The notes under the pieces: generated by a model | Seen by the model: only the letters and a program-made list of their open reading frames with translations | The model's database searches: none | What the model was told of the DNA's origin: nothing | In this document: in pieces, positions 1-10,515 of the stretch | How the letters are laid out: the number at the start of each line of letters is the position of its first letter | How positions within the stretch are numbered: position 1 is the first letter of the stretch | DNA from: Karstenula rhodostoma CBS 690.94 | Taxonomy: Eukaryota; Ascomycota; Dothideomycetes; Pleosporales; Didymosphaeriaceae | Direction of reading: 5' to 3' | Length of the DNA: 64,000 nt | Assembly (NCBI GenBank): GCA_010093485.1 | Contig: MU001504.1 | Coordinates: 1,372,437-1,436,436 of the forward strand | Translations under genes and position numbers: made by a program

Positions 1-180
1 AGTAATAAATAAAGTTTTCTTTATATTATTAAATAATTATATAATATAAAATAGACCTTTTTAAATAAATAAAATTATATAAGGATTTCTCTATAAATCT
101 ATTAAAAAATTATAATTATAGCTTTAATATTATAAAAGTTATTAAAGAATAAAGAAATTCTCTTTTATAGAGATTTTGTA
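1..180. repeat. AT-rich low-complexity edge
   Basis: This stretch is almost entirely A and T, with runs such as TATATTATTAAATAATTATA and no open frame of note. It ends abruptly where a GC-containing minisatellite begins. Such AT islands in filamentous ascomycetes are usually old repeats mutated by RIP (C-to-T changes in duplicated DNA). That origin is inferred here, because the original element cannot be recognised. Confidence 0.7.
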
Positions 181-190
181 CAAATCTAGT

Positions 191-290
191 ACGCCTGCGC
201 ACGCCTGCGCATACCTGTGCACACCTGCGCATACCTGCGCACTCTAGACAGTATGGGCACAAATGCGCACAAATGTGCACATCTGCGCAG
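191..290. repeat. 10-bp minisatellite
   Basis: Five head-to-tail decamers lie at 191-240, based on ACGCCTGCGC, with variants ATACCTGTGC, ACACCTGCGC and ATACCTGCGC. After an 18-bp interruption, three weaker units of the same period follow at 259-288 (ACAAATGCGC, ACAAATGTGC, ACATCTGCGC). Most differences between units are C/T or G/A transitions. The array adjoins the AT-rich edge. Confidence 0.85.
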
Positions 291-2920
291 CTCTCCTGAA
301 AAACTTTTCGTGATGTGCCCGTGATTACTTAGAGGCCTGCCCGCGACGTGGATCCAGTTTCAGCGCGACGGCTTGCAGACTCATAGAGGCAGGAGGCTAA
401 CCAGAGTAGATGCTTGTTATTAATCTTAGTCCACCGAAAGGCCCGTGAGATATATTGGGGGCCAATAATCTCAAACACAACCTATGCGTCAACCAATGTC
501 GACCAATTCTTGACTCTTTGCGAGCTTCTGCATATATGCATGTGTGCAGGAGCAGGGGAATATACAGGTTAGCGGATATGCCCGCTCAGATGGAATGAGT
601 ATAATCGCCGATGCGTACCTAGGTATGTGGCGGAGCGTCAAGCGCAGCGGTTGTTCCATTGAGTTGATTGGTCCCCAACGTCATGAGCCATGCTCTTGCT
701 ATACAAGCCTGCTGAGCGCTAAAAGAAGGGGCGGTTAAGGTGGATGTTAGAGAGTAGTGCGTCAGCATGTTCAATGAAAAATCGCGTTAATCTACATGTT
801 CGGACAATCCTCACTCTAGATGACATGGTTCTTCTTCACATCTAAACCAAAGTTTTGGATTTTCCCCTTTGCACCCTGCATTTTCCACCACACCAGACCT
901 TTTCAAAAAGGCTCTTCTCTCAGCTCAGAATCATTACACCACTGCGAACCATTGCGCAAGTCATCATGAAGCTACTCAGATTTGGTGGCAATAAGACTTG
1001 CGCCTGCAGCGATAGAAGAAGGGTTTCTAGGTAGCGGCCCCGGTGTATCCATCGAAACTGGTCAGATTGCAATGCACAGCGCCATCACGACAAGCAATCC
1101 ATCTAGAATCCGAGTCGAAATTTTTCTTTAGCGCAGGCGCCATATGGAAGGGGTAGTACAACGTGCCGTTGAATGTCAGGGGTGGCGTAGCTGGAGAGGT
1201 CGTATTGAGCGGTATCTGGATGACTGCCGGGTTCTGAGCAACAAGGATACTAATGATGTGCTGAAGATGCGAAGTAACTTTTAAGAACCGGCCATGACTA
1301 TCTAAAATAAAATAAAAAGGTTTTATATTGTAGAGATTCACTATGAGGTAGGGTGACCCAATGAAGTAGGGGGGACAAAAAGGTGCGTTGTGCTTTGCCA
1401 ATTGCACGAACAAAGGGGGGCCAAAAAAGCGGCTAAGGCGCGCCCAGCGTATAAAAAGGTTTTTCGAGTCTGCAGTCGTGTAGATGGTCGCCTGGAAGAT
1501 AGTATTGTAGTGATTAGTAGCTTCGGAAAACGTATCTTAAAGCGACGGAAGCGTCTCAGAAGAGTAACCGTAGGTGTCTCCCCAGTTCACAATCTTACTG
1601 GAGATATGTTAGGTGTTGTTTATTTCGCGTAGCGGCAAGTATCGTTGGGCTCGACGTGGCTATCGTGATCTTAACGTTGAGCTGAGTGAGCTTATTTCCA
1701 CACGTGAATGCCGTTTGATCCATTTTCGAGGTACTAAATGCACCGCAAAACTCGTTGCTGAAGGCTTCGGAGTCGTTTAATATTGCCTAGCATGTAACGG
1801 AGGATATTAGTACCTTAGAAAAATTTCTCCCTACCTTTCAATAGGACTGGTGAAGTTTTGTGTCAGTAACAGTCCAAAGTTCGCCGAGGCAGTGCGAAAT
1901 TCTCTTCCGTGTGTGTATCGGATATCTTTGGGGTTAAAGGAAACATTGAATCTATCACCAATTGATAAAGCGACACCAAGATGACTGGATCTCGTACGGG
2001 GAAAATACAATCCGCTTATGACAATCGTGAGAAGTAGGCTTCCCATCCACTTAGCTATACAAAAGTAGGGCTGAATGGCTGGTGGATTTTCAGGTGGTGG
2101 ATAGTCAGTCTGGCAGCTCTAACTCTAAGAAACATCGAAGGTTAATTGGCTAAGAAGACATTGGTGGCGTTGAATGCGATTTCGATAAGAAATATCCATA
2201 TCATTCGCTGGGTACAAAACCGCCAATATTACAACTGCATATCTATGAGCGCGTGGGGCCTACAGACGCTCAGCCTTACACTGCCACACTTCATCTGTGC
2301 ACCTTGCGACACTGCTAGCGATCGCAGGAACATCGTATTTTCTTGTACCTAAAAAGGAAATACACCAATAGCGTGCAGGTAGGTCCTATTGCGTCTCTGC
2401 CGTGTAACGAAGAGACGTCATTGAGCCTTCACATCGCTGAGGATAGTCATTCGGTTAGCCGGTCAGTCACGTCTAAGCCCCATCCCCCATGCCTTACATA
2501 TTCCTAGCAAGTGTGAAAATTCATCCTCACTTCAACACTCGAGAAAACACCACACTTCACAGAAATGGGCAGGCCCTTGTCTAGCGGGCCCGATTGTTAT
2601 CATGCGCTTGATTCTTCCGACTTGAATTCGAGGGGACTTCTCCACGAGCACGATGGTCTCGAAATGAACCGTCTCCTTGTACAGCAGTCTCTAACACGCA
2701 ATGTTCTTGATGGACAGTATGCGGAAGTGCAAATCGAACGGTATGCCTAACATGGAAACGTGTATTTCCATTGGCTGATTTAGTCGTGCAGAATTGAGGA
2801 ATCATGTTCAAATGAAGATGTTCGGACGATTTCTAGGGCAGCCTCGCCATGTTTGTCGTCGGACATCTCTGACATTTCCGATGCCTCTTCGCTCTCCAGA
2901 CGCGGAAACCGGTTGAGTCG
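291..2920. other. Gene-poor stretch with decayed fragments
   Basis: No gene is supported here. Two short frames on the plus strand around 1390-1632 and 1634-1783 read as plausible coding sequence but lie in different frames separated by a stop, so they may be relics of one lost gene. I recognise neither. The only other structure noticed is a 5S-like fragment near 2040. Confidence 0.5.
2010..2105 (+). pseudogene. Possible 5S rRNA relic
   Basis: The stretch around 2035-2062 reads AGGCTTCCCATCCACTTAGC, which matches the conserved 5' part of the 5S gene at 5614 except for G-to-A and C-to-T transitions. Downstream similarity is weak (a GGTGG-rich part near 2092). There is no paired terminal stem. 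It looks like a RIP-type decayed copy, but the match is short and could be a fragment of another element. Confidence 0.35.
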
Positions 2921-4984
2921 ATGCTGCAGAAGCTGCGGGGAAACAGTCACCTCCATTGGCCAGATTCTGAATTAACCAAAGTAACATCGAACAGTCGATT
3001 CCACGGATGGCGCGTAGGGGTTCTCTTTGGCGTTGTTTCCAGTGCCACTATCCTATGTTTCAACATGGCAGTGCTCGCTTTCGTCGCTAGTACTAAACAT
3101 GGATTTGAAGGTGGATTTGCTGAACCTTTTAACCTCGAGGCTCACAAGTTATCGCGGCTCAGTACTTTGATACACGTTCTTATCAACGCCTTGAGCACCA
3201 TCCTGCTGGCAGCAAGCAATTTCACAATGCAAGTCATAAGCTCTCCTACTCGAGATGACCTGGACAAAGCTTATAAATCTGGCGAGTGGTTTGATGTTGG
3301 GGTTCTTAGCATACGGAACTTGAAGCAAATACCGCGCCGGCGCTTGGCAATTTGTATAGTGCTAGGACTATCACCAATCCCTCTGCATTTGTTGTAAGTT
3401 CATCAGCTCATATACTATATTGACGTACTCAAGCGAAGCAGTTACAATTCAGCCGCCATCTACATCGCAACCACCAACCAGTACAACGTACACATCATCA
3501 ACCAAGCATCTTGGAACTGGAGGAACCTCGGTTTCGACACCGCGTATGAAGACTTGTCACGAGGAGAATGGAGGGATCAGTACGATACGGCGCTTGTTCA
3601 TCACGGCGATCTCTATATCGGTTTCAATGAAACTGCCAAACTCATAAACGGTGAATTAATCGTCGACACAAACTGGAATCCTAACACAGCTTGGGAACTT
3701 GGCGGAGATCGTACCTTGATTCACTTTCTCGCTTCTAGCAACGTCAACTCCACAGAATGGTTGAACTTCACTTCGAAGTCAGATACGATCACTCCCGCAT
3801 TTCCGGATTATGCGCGGGTGGCGCAAGTCTTCGCTCATAGGGCTCCGCGAAGAGATAAGATCGTTTTCAGTTTGTATTTGCTCGTCATTGTTATCGCCTG
3901 CAATACGGTGAAACTGATCACGTTGGTGTTTGTCCTCTTAATGGAGAAGTCTGATTTTGCTGTCACTCTGGGGGATTGTGCTGCATCATTCCTCCACAGT
4001 CCTGACCCTTCTACAACCAGAATGTGTGTTTATTCAAGGGATTCGGTTATTGCTACTGTCAGAAGCCGCGCAAAGGGCCACAATTCAAGACTTCCTGTTG
4101 AGAAGGTAGCTACGGAGGACCCAGAAAGATGGCGGAAGCAGAGACACCCTTATGCTACTCCTGTTAGTAGATCCAGCTCGATTGGGGAATACTTCATGTG
4201 AGTAAATTCTATAAAACGCAAAAGCTGACACTAAAACTCTTCCAGTTTGGCGATAATTTTTGTCTCATTTATGCTCTGCACCATAGTTGGAGCCACAGGA
4301 TTGGTCAAAAAGTCATGGGGAACAACGTCTGATGTCATCCTGGGACGATTTCGAATCACATCGCAAGACACGACGTTTGTCGCATGGCTTGTCAACACAC
4401 CGCAACTTATACTCTCGTTCTGCTACCTTTCGATCAACAGCCAATGTACCATAATGGCGGGTGCACACGAATGGAACCAACTAGCCAAGTCCCGCAAAGG
4501 GCTTCGAGTTACCAAACCGAAGCAGGACCAGAGGAGCACATATTTCTTGCAGCTTCCGTACCGCTGGTCTTTGCCTATAGCAGTGATGAGTGGTGGGTTT
4601 CACTGGCTTCTGTCGCAAAGTATTTTTCTTGTACGACTCGATTACTATGTTCGCGATGGGAAGCTTTTGGAGGGAGAGGATGGTTCGAGGATGGGATGCG
4701 GGATCTCTGGTCTGAGTGTTGTAGTCCTTTGTGTGTCTTTCTGGATTCTTGTCATGGCCGTTGGCTCTATGGGCCAGAAGCTGTTCACAGTCAGGATCCC
4801 CTTCGCGGCGTCTTGTAGTCTTGTTTTGAGCGCTGCATGCCATCCACCTTTGGCCGATCCAAAACCGTACCTGCACAAGGTGCAATGGGGAGTTGTTGGG
4901 GAAAGGATTTTCGACGGTGAAAAGCATTGTTCTCTGTCTTCGATGCCAGTCAAACGGCCAAAACCGGGAACGAAGTACCTTTGA
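2921..4984 (+). CDS. DUF6536 family multi-pass membrane protein
   Basis: Model: exons 2921-3393, 3439-4197 and 4246-4984, giving 656 aa. Both introns (45 and 48 nt) have GTAAGT or GTGAGT donors and restore frame exactly. The protein starts with a short cytosolic leader, then GWRVGVLFGVVSSATILCFN, the first membrane span typical of the fungal DUF6536 family. Further hydrophobic segments follow near residues 80-105 and 145-160, in the middle (about 300-330), and several in the last third (LLSQSIFLVR, GISGLSVVVLCVSFWILVMA). The function of the family is not known. The start at 2921 is the first ATG after an in-frame stop; an upstream exon cannot be excluded. It is intact although its surroundings are decayed, so it may be an accessory but functional gene. 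Confidence 0.85.
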
Positions 4985-5613
4985 TCTTTCAAGTGGAATT
5001 AAGAAACCTATTCTTGCTCAAACTAAAATCAACATCAACCGTTGACTCTTCGTGTGCTTTTTCAAGCCGCGGCAAAACGCAGTACAGGAACTACAATCAA
5101 CTTGAACCATACAAATGCATGACCATCCGCGACGACGCCACAGATATGTATGCAAACAGAAACACTGGCACGACGTACAAAGCCAGCCACGAAGAAAGTG
5201 AACCTACAGCAAGGGCATATACGCAAACGAACAAAGAAGATAAAGGGAATGGATATAGGGTGACAAAAGGCAAAGCATCAAGTCCTCGTAGGACAGCGCA
5301 TGGCGGATAGCTGGTGGAGAGCGCGCTGCCTTAAGGTGAGTCAGTGTATGCCATAGCTAATTTAAAAAGAAATCTTTCCTCCTGCAAGAAAGGCACATGT
5401 ACTTTGTACCTGGTGCTTTGCTGTCAGGTGCCGGCGGAACTGTCATACGGAGCTCGGGTCACACCGATCGGCTATCTGCACAACTACCTTTGGAATATCT
5501 TTCCGCGAGCAATAACAGAGAGGGATAGCTGGTTGATATATGTGCTTAGTAAGTGTTTCTAGTGGTGAAAAGAAAAAAAAGGTATTTATAAGTGTTGATA
5601 CATTTACTTTATC
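4985..5613. other. Intergenic, nothing recognised
   Basis: The stretch between the DUF6536 gene and the 5S gene shows no supported coding region. An open frame at 4927-5310 overlaps the end of the DUF6536 gene and has no recognisable protein. Confidence 0.5.
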
Positions 5614-5732
5614 ACATACGACCATAGGACACTGAAAACTAGGCTTCCCGTCCGCTCAGCCATATATAAGCAGTGTACCGGCGGATCAGTAGTTGCGTGG
5701 GTGACCAGCAGCGAATCCCCGCTGTTGTATGT
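5614..5732 (+). rRNA. 5S ribosomal RNA (diverged copy)
   Basis: This 119-nt stretch begins ACATACGACCATAGG and ends TTGTATGT. It contains the conserved core GGCTTCCCGTCCGCTCAGCC and, further on, GTGGGTGACC and AGCGAATCCC, which are hallmarks of fungal 5S rRNA. The ends pair as helix I (ACATACG with TGTATGT). Helix II pairs ACACTG with CAGTGT. GCGG pairs with CCGC in the helix IV region. Where it departs from the usual fungal sequence as I remember it, changes appear on both sides of stems, so the fold is kept. A T-run follows at once. Fungal 5S genes of this kind are dispersed single units transcribed by RNA polymerase III from internal promoters. Confidence 0.85.
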
Positions 5733-5736
5733 TTTT
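5731..5736 (+). terminator. Pol III T-run terminator
   Basis: GTTTTT immediately follows the last paired bases of the 5S gene, as expected for an RNA polymerase III terminator. Confidence 0.7.
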
Positions 5737-6103
5737 GCGGGATCATGTTTCCCATGAATTTTTGCCTGTGTGGATTGTGGTGAAGGCCTAGAGCGATCCT
5801 CCACCGCTAAGTGCTGACCTAGCCACTAGTGTTGACCCTGACTCGCTGACAGTGAACGAAGACATCCAGGCGAGGTAAATATACAATCCTGTCGACAATA
5901 ATTTTATTCCTCCTGGTGTGGAGGTGTCCTTTATAGGGATACTGCAAACCCTGGCCTCGCGTCTTACGTACTACGACCGGGAACGCGAATGCCCTGCAAC
6001 CCCGATAAAATAACGCGCAAAACAAGGAGAACTAGCGTCTAATACACCAGTATTTTAGCTGCCTATTTAGAGATGATATAGCAAACTTCAATTTACAGCA
6101 ATA

Positions 6104-6546
6104 CTATAACCCGGAGACACCCTTGGTATCCGCCTTGAGCATCAGCATCACCGCATCGCACACCGCTTTAATATCAGAATAGTGTGTTTCAGAAAGCTCC
6201 AGCGTAAACCTGCGCATAATTGCGGCGAGTGCAATATATAGTATACATAGATACCAACTCACTTCTATACAGCGCACATGCGTGAACCGCGGCCAAGGAC
6301 CAACCTATTTAAGGGCGGATTTGTATCCAGCCATCTATACGGCTCGAAAGCCTCAAGATTCTTGAGAATTCCGGGATACTGACACAAGAGCATTGCCGTT
6401 ATAGACACCGCTGTGCTGGGCGAGAGCACGTAGTCTTTGTACCGGAGAGCGGCATCTAGAGCAACGCGGATAAAGCGAGAAGTCATATCATATAACATAC
6501 GTAGCGCCTCCTTAATAACTACCGTGAGGTACGGCAGAGTCTCCAT
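6104..6546 (-). pseudogene. Cytochrome P450 C-terminal relic
   Basis: Read on the minus strand, 6546 downwards gives the C-terminal part of a microsomal P450: LPYLTVVIKEALRM, which carries the K-helix ExxR, then FEPYRWLDTNP, where the usual PERW is changed, and GRGSRMCA, the haem-binding Cys loop. A stop follows the Cys loop. The remaining C-terminal piece (LAAIMRRFTLELSETHYSDI, ending at 6104) continues in another frame. The N-terminal two thirds are absent and an in-frame stop lies just upstream. It is therefore a broken remnant and cannot make an active enzyme. Many family-typical residues remain, so the loss is not very old or the copy derives from a recent duplication. Confidence 0.85.
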
Positions 6547-6910
6547 ATATCAAGCTGGTAATGGCCGCGTAGAGAGCTAGTGGAGGAGCCATCGCCGTGG
6601 AAATCTCTTAATCTATGTAATTGGGAAGGTTTAGGCTACGAAGAGTTTACGAAGTTGGGATATAGAGAGCTACATAGTGAGGGCGTTAAGTGTTTATAAT
6701 ATTTTGCGCTGGTAGACGAGAGATAACTGCACTGTAGTGAGCGAGGCGGTGTCTCACGTCTCTATATCTTTTAGACCAATAATTCCCCATGCCTGTAGCA
6801 AATTCGCACCGAGAAACGCACTTCAACCGATAGGCGTAGTTGTTGCAGCTAGAACCCGGACTTAAAACCAAAGACTATATTAGTTGAAACATTTTCTAAA
6901 GCGCTATCAG

Positions 6911-7756
6911 TTATAGAATAGCACGTTTATTATTATCACCAAGAGATATAGAGTAGGAACGCACAAAACTCTTATTAGTGTGGAGTATGGTGTTCTTCCC
7001 CGCACGCGTCTTATGAGTGATGGAACATACTTTGCAGAGATGGCGCCACGCATCCCTAATCTCCTTGTCGAACTTGGCGTACACTATACTTTTATGTATA
7101 AAAACCCCGCACCAGTCGTTCCTCTGGAGGATCAGCTTCATGTCCTTAGCCCCATCCATTAAACATCGCGCATGCATCAATACAATAGGATCAGCTAGCT
7201 CCTGGTCGCATGCGTTGTATACGGCGATGGTTATCTGGTCGTAGGATACTGGCGCATGTTCCTTGGATAGCACAAGAGTGTTCTCGTCCGTGCGGATGCG
7301 CTTTTTCCTTCGTTCATCTGTGTCTTCTCTACCAAACAATCGTACACGTTTCTTCGGAGAGTTTGATAGATCATTGTGTTGTCCTTCTTTATTGAGTCGG
7401 CTTTTTGCGACGTGATTCCACAAGCCTTCAAACACCACGCCTATCATGTTGCTCGATTCCAAGGCGATCCCGTCTGCTCCGGAGGTTATGGTATTGAATG
7501 CTGCCATTTTCGCGTTCGTGACCTCTTCTGGTAGGTCGCATTCGGCCTGTATGAGCTGAAACGGTGCGAGGCCGATTTGGTGCGTATGTATTATGGATAT
7601 CATCCCGTCGAATGCAGCCGGTTCGCAGTCAAAGAGATATGTTATCATATCCAATGTCGCTACATCGCCATTCGACTCGACCGAATTATCAAAGGCTGCT
7701 ATCCGATGCTGATCCAATGGGATGGCCGAGGCCAGCGACGTGTGGGTGAAAGCCAT
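6911..7756 (-). CDS. Orphan 281-aa protein with basic nuclear signal
   Basis: An uninterrupted 281-codon frame starts at an ATG with A at -3, and a TATAC motif lies about 60 bp upstream. I do not recognise the protein. It has a mixed hydrophobic N-terminal half (residues 1-125) without a signal peptide. A clear bipartite basic stretch follows near residues 134-155 (KKRVRLF ... RRKKRIR), which suggests nuclear location. The C-terminal half has several Cys and His residues (CDQ, HARC, CKVC, HKTR). It lies between a P450 relic and decayed DNA, so it may be an accessory gene, a fragment of a mobile element, or a chance ORF. Splicing was not assumed. Confidence 0.4.
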   Translation of the reverse strand: MAFTHTSLASAIPLDQHRIAAFDNSVESNGDVATLDMITYLFDCEPAAFDGMISIIHTHQIGLAPFQLIQAECDLPEEVTNAKMAAFNTITSGADGIALESSNMIGVVFEGLWNHVAKSRLNKEGQHNDLSNSPKKRVRLFGREDTDERRKKRIRTDENTLVLSKEHAPVSYDQITIAVYNACDQELADPIVLMHARCLMDGAKDMKLILQRNDWCGVFIHKSIVYAKFDKEIRDAWRHLCKVCSITHKTRAGKNTILHTNKSFVRSYSISLGDNNKRAIL

Positions 7757-10515
7757 GTTTGCGATTCCACGTGGCAGCTGCGTTCTGTTCTGGACGGTGC
7801 GAAAAGTGGTGTATAATTGCGGCAGCGATGTTGCGATAGAACGATTTCAACCATTTTTGCATGTCACAGCGCCCTATAAATTGGCGCATAGCCCTTGGCA
7901 TCGCTGTACAAAGTACCGCAAAGCAGACCCTGACTCAATCTACAATGCCTTCAGTGGTGATTAAAAAAGGCAGACGGAAACTACGCAAGACGACAAGTAT
8001 ACGTTCCGGGTCTTGTTTTCGTGACCCACAGGAAGCACAGGGCGTATCTTGGATCTGGATCGCTTTCGAGAGCAGAAGGGCGTGCACAACCGCATAATCG
8101 TAGATCGTTTTGGCTAGTAATAGGAGGCAGCTCATGTCGTTTTTGAATAGCATTTTAATCAAAGGGAGTAGTCCAGAATTCCATGAGGCTTTTTGTTGTA
8201 CTTTTCGTCGTCTGTATCCGCAAGTGCGGAAGTGATTTTGGCAGAAAGCATTAATCGACCGAGCTCGACTCACTGAAGTGCCATTTAACAGGTTCTGGAG
8301 AGAGTTGGACAAGCAAAAAAGACCTGGCACATTGGCGCGAGTGCTGACAGTTTTTTAGTAAGACGCCACTCCGACCTCGTCCAGACATGACCTGAAAAGT
8401 TCCATCTTTGAGACTGCAAGGTGTAGTCCAGAGCACCAACGCCCACCCATAGTCAGAAGAACAAAGATTATTTGGATCGGTAGTGAGCACAGACAGGTCC
8501 AGAGAAACCACATCATATATTCGAGCGTGGTTTTGAGTCACCGCTTCGCTTTGGAAGAGACATATGGAGACTTGAACAACTTTTTGAACGTGACGCAGCA
8601 GGATACTCCCATGTATATCGAGGGGATGTGGTTTTGAATCAGTCGAGAGACGCGGAGAAAGCCAAAAATGCCGCATGTCCCTGTCCCTTGGTGCTTTTTG
8701 GTTGTGAAGCTAACCTCAGTGAGCGCATGAGCGGTGTCAATGTCTCTTTTGGCGTCGTATTTTGTAGCGAAGAAGTGCCAGGAAGCTGAAAGGCGCCATG
8801 TGGTTTCCGAAACAGCTCTTTGAGTTTAGGCTCGAGGATTTGAGCATACACTGTACCGACATGGTTTGGTACAAGAGCCACCGAAGCCTCTCCATATGGC
8901 CATGATCTACAGGTTTTTCGCTGCAGAAGGGAGAAAGACATTGTATCAATCAATGTATGAACTTTGTCCTAGCAAGGATCTTTCAGACCTGTTTCGCGCG
9001 ATGGATGTGCCCGAACGCTTCACGTGATAGATATGCACTCCATTGTGGAGATGGACAGAAAGACCAAGAGAATCCCATAAGGGGGTTTCTCAGCCTTTTG
9101 TTCTTGGAGGAAGGAATATAGCCTGTTTCATGAAGGTGTGCAAGGAAGCGTCACAGGAGCATATAGTGTCTGTGTCGATGTACTTCTTGTTTATGCCTGG
9201 ACAGGAAAGCGCAGACATCATTGTTGAGTACCCTGACTTGGCGAAGAGGCTCCAAGACCCGCCCATGAGTTCCAACACTATCATCTTTCCGGTCATTGGT
9301 GCCGAGAGTAGACAATGCCACATAGACATGTCTGGAGAAAATTTCAGACGCCGACGTAGAGGATGAACAACCCCACATCCTGCTTGATGCCACAAAACCA
9401 TTCCAGTACCCACTACCATTTACAATGGAATGGACACAAGAAAGGAGCCAGGCCCCATGATGTGTATGTATGGGGTTTTTCTTTTGTACATACGGTGGAG
9501 GCCTGCACATCTGTTTGTAGCCAGAGTATCTTGTACCAAAACTAACCCCCGCCAGACGGCTCATGGCAACGATGATCCTCTTCTTTGAAAGAAAAGGACG
9601 GAGGAAGATTCCATGGAGCCAAGCCCACAGACTTTTGACAAAGCAGGTCCATCCATCGGGTCAATGCAGCGAAGTTCTAGCTTTGAAGGACTGCCCACGG
9701 TCTGCTCATGAAAAGTTTTGCCATGGCTTTGGAACAACACGAGGGCGAACAGGATACCATGTCCGTACTTGTCTGTATCTTTGGGCCCAAAACGGAACAG
9801 CACCAGACATGTTCTCTTATTCGCACAACTTTAGAGGTTCGAAATGCGCCCAGGGTAGCTCAGTGCGAATGCAAAGTACCCTTCGGAGTGTGGGCAAGGA
9901 GTTCCGTGACAACCCCATGGGTTGAAAGACATTCTCTTTTTAGTGGTGTTGCAAGCAACGTTGAATGTGTAGAAACAAAGAGAGCAACACATTTGCCTTT
10001 CAAATGGCTATTTTAGAGTCGAAACGGCGGCCCAGCTCATCGCAAACCAGGTCAAGCTTTTAGAGTGCAGGCAATGAGGCTCGGGAAATCTCCATGCTTG
10101 GAATGCCGTTGCATTTTAGTGCCAGTCCAGGCAATGATGAGTGAGCAGAATTGAGGAGAGCGCAAGCTGGAGGGGATTTATATGCACGGAGTTGAGCGAA
10201 GCTGGACGGGATGAAGACTCATAGAGTTCCCTGTGCGTTTGGAACGTGGCCTATGTGTCCAGCTTCGGGGAAGGTGAACACACTGAGGGGTAATACTATA
10301 TCCATGAGCGGATGAGGTACGTTCAAGTTCATCAATTCGGAGGCTATCCTAGTTGGCACATAACCATTTGCCCAGTCGTTCTGACTTGGTCATCGCACTC
10401 CCCAGTGTATACCTCTGGGCTACTCAGCTCCCAATGTACGTCAACCATAATCTTGGAGCGGTATATTCTTGGTCGTTGATCATTTTTCCTGCAAGCTCTT
10501 CACATGCATGTGCCT
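7757..10515. other. Decayed region without a supported gene
   Basis: Several frames of 100-140 codons overlap on both strands, for example plus-strand 9043-9366 and 9708-10016 and minus-strand 7935-8330, 8251-8676 and 9151-9564. None shows a domain I know. The two plus-strand frames have reasonable protein-like composition but are separated by many stops. This is best read as degenerate DNA, possibly with remnants of one or more lost genes. Confidence 0.45.

Noticed and set aside
191..290. CRISPR-like array
   Set aside because: Units are 10 bp and directly adjacent with no spacers, and the host is a eukaryote; it is a minisatellite.
9825..9850. GGTTCGAAATG as a possible tRNA B box
   Set aside because: No matching A box or cloverleaf could be found around it.
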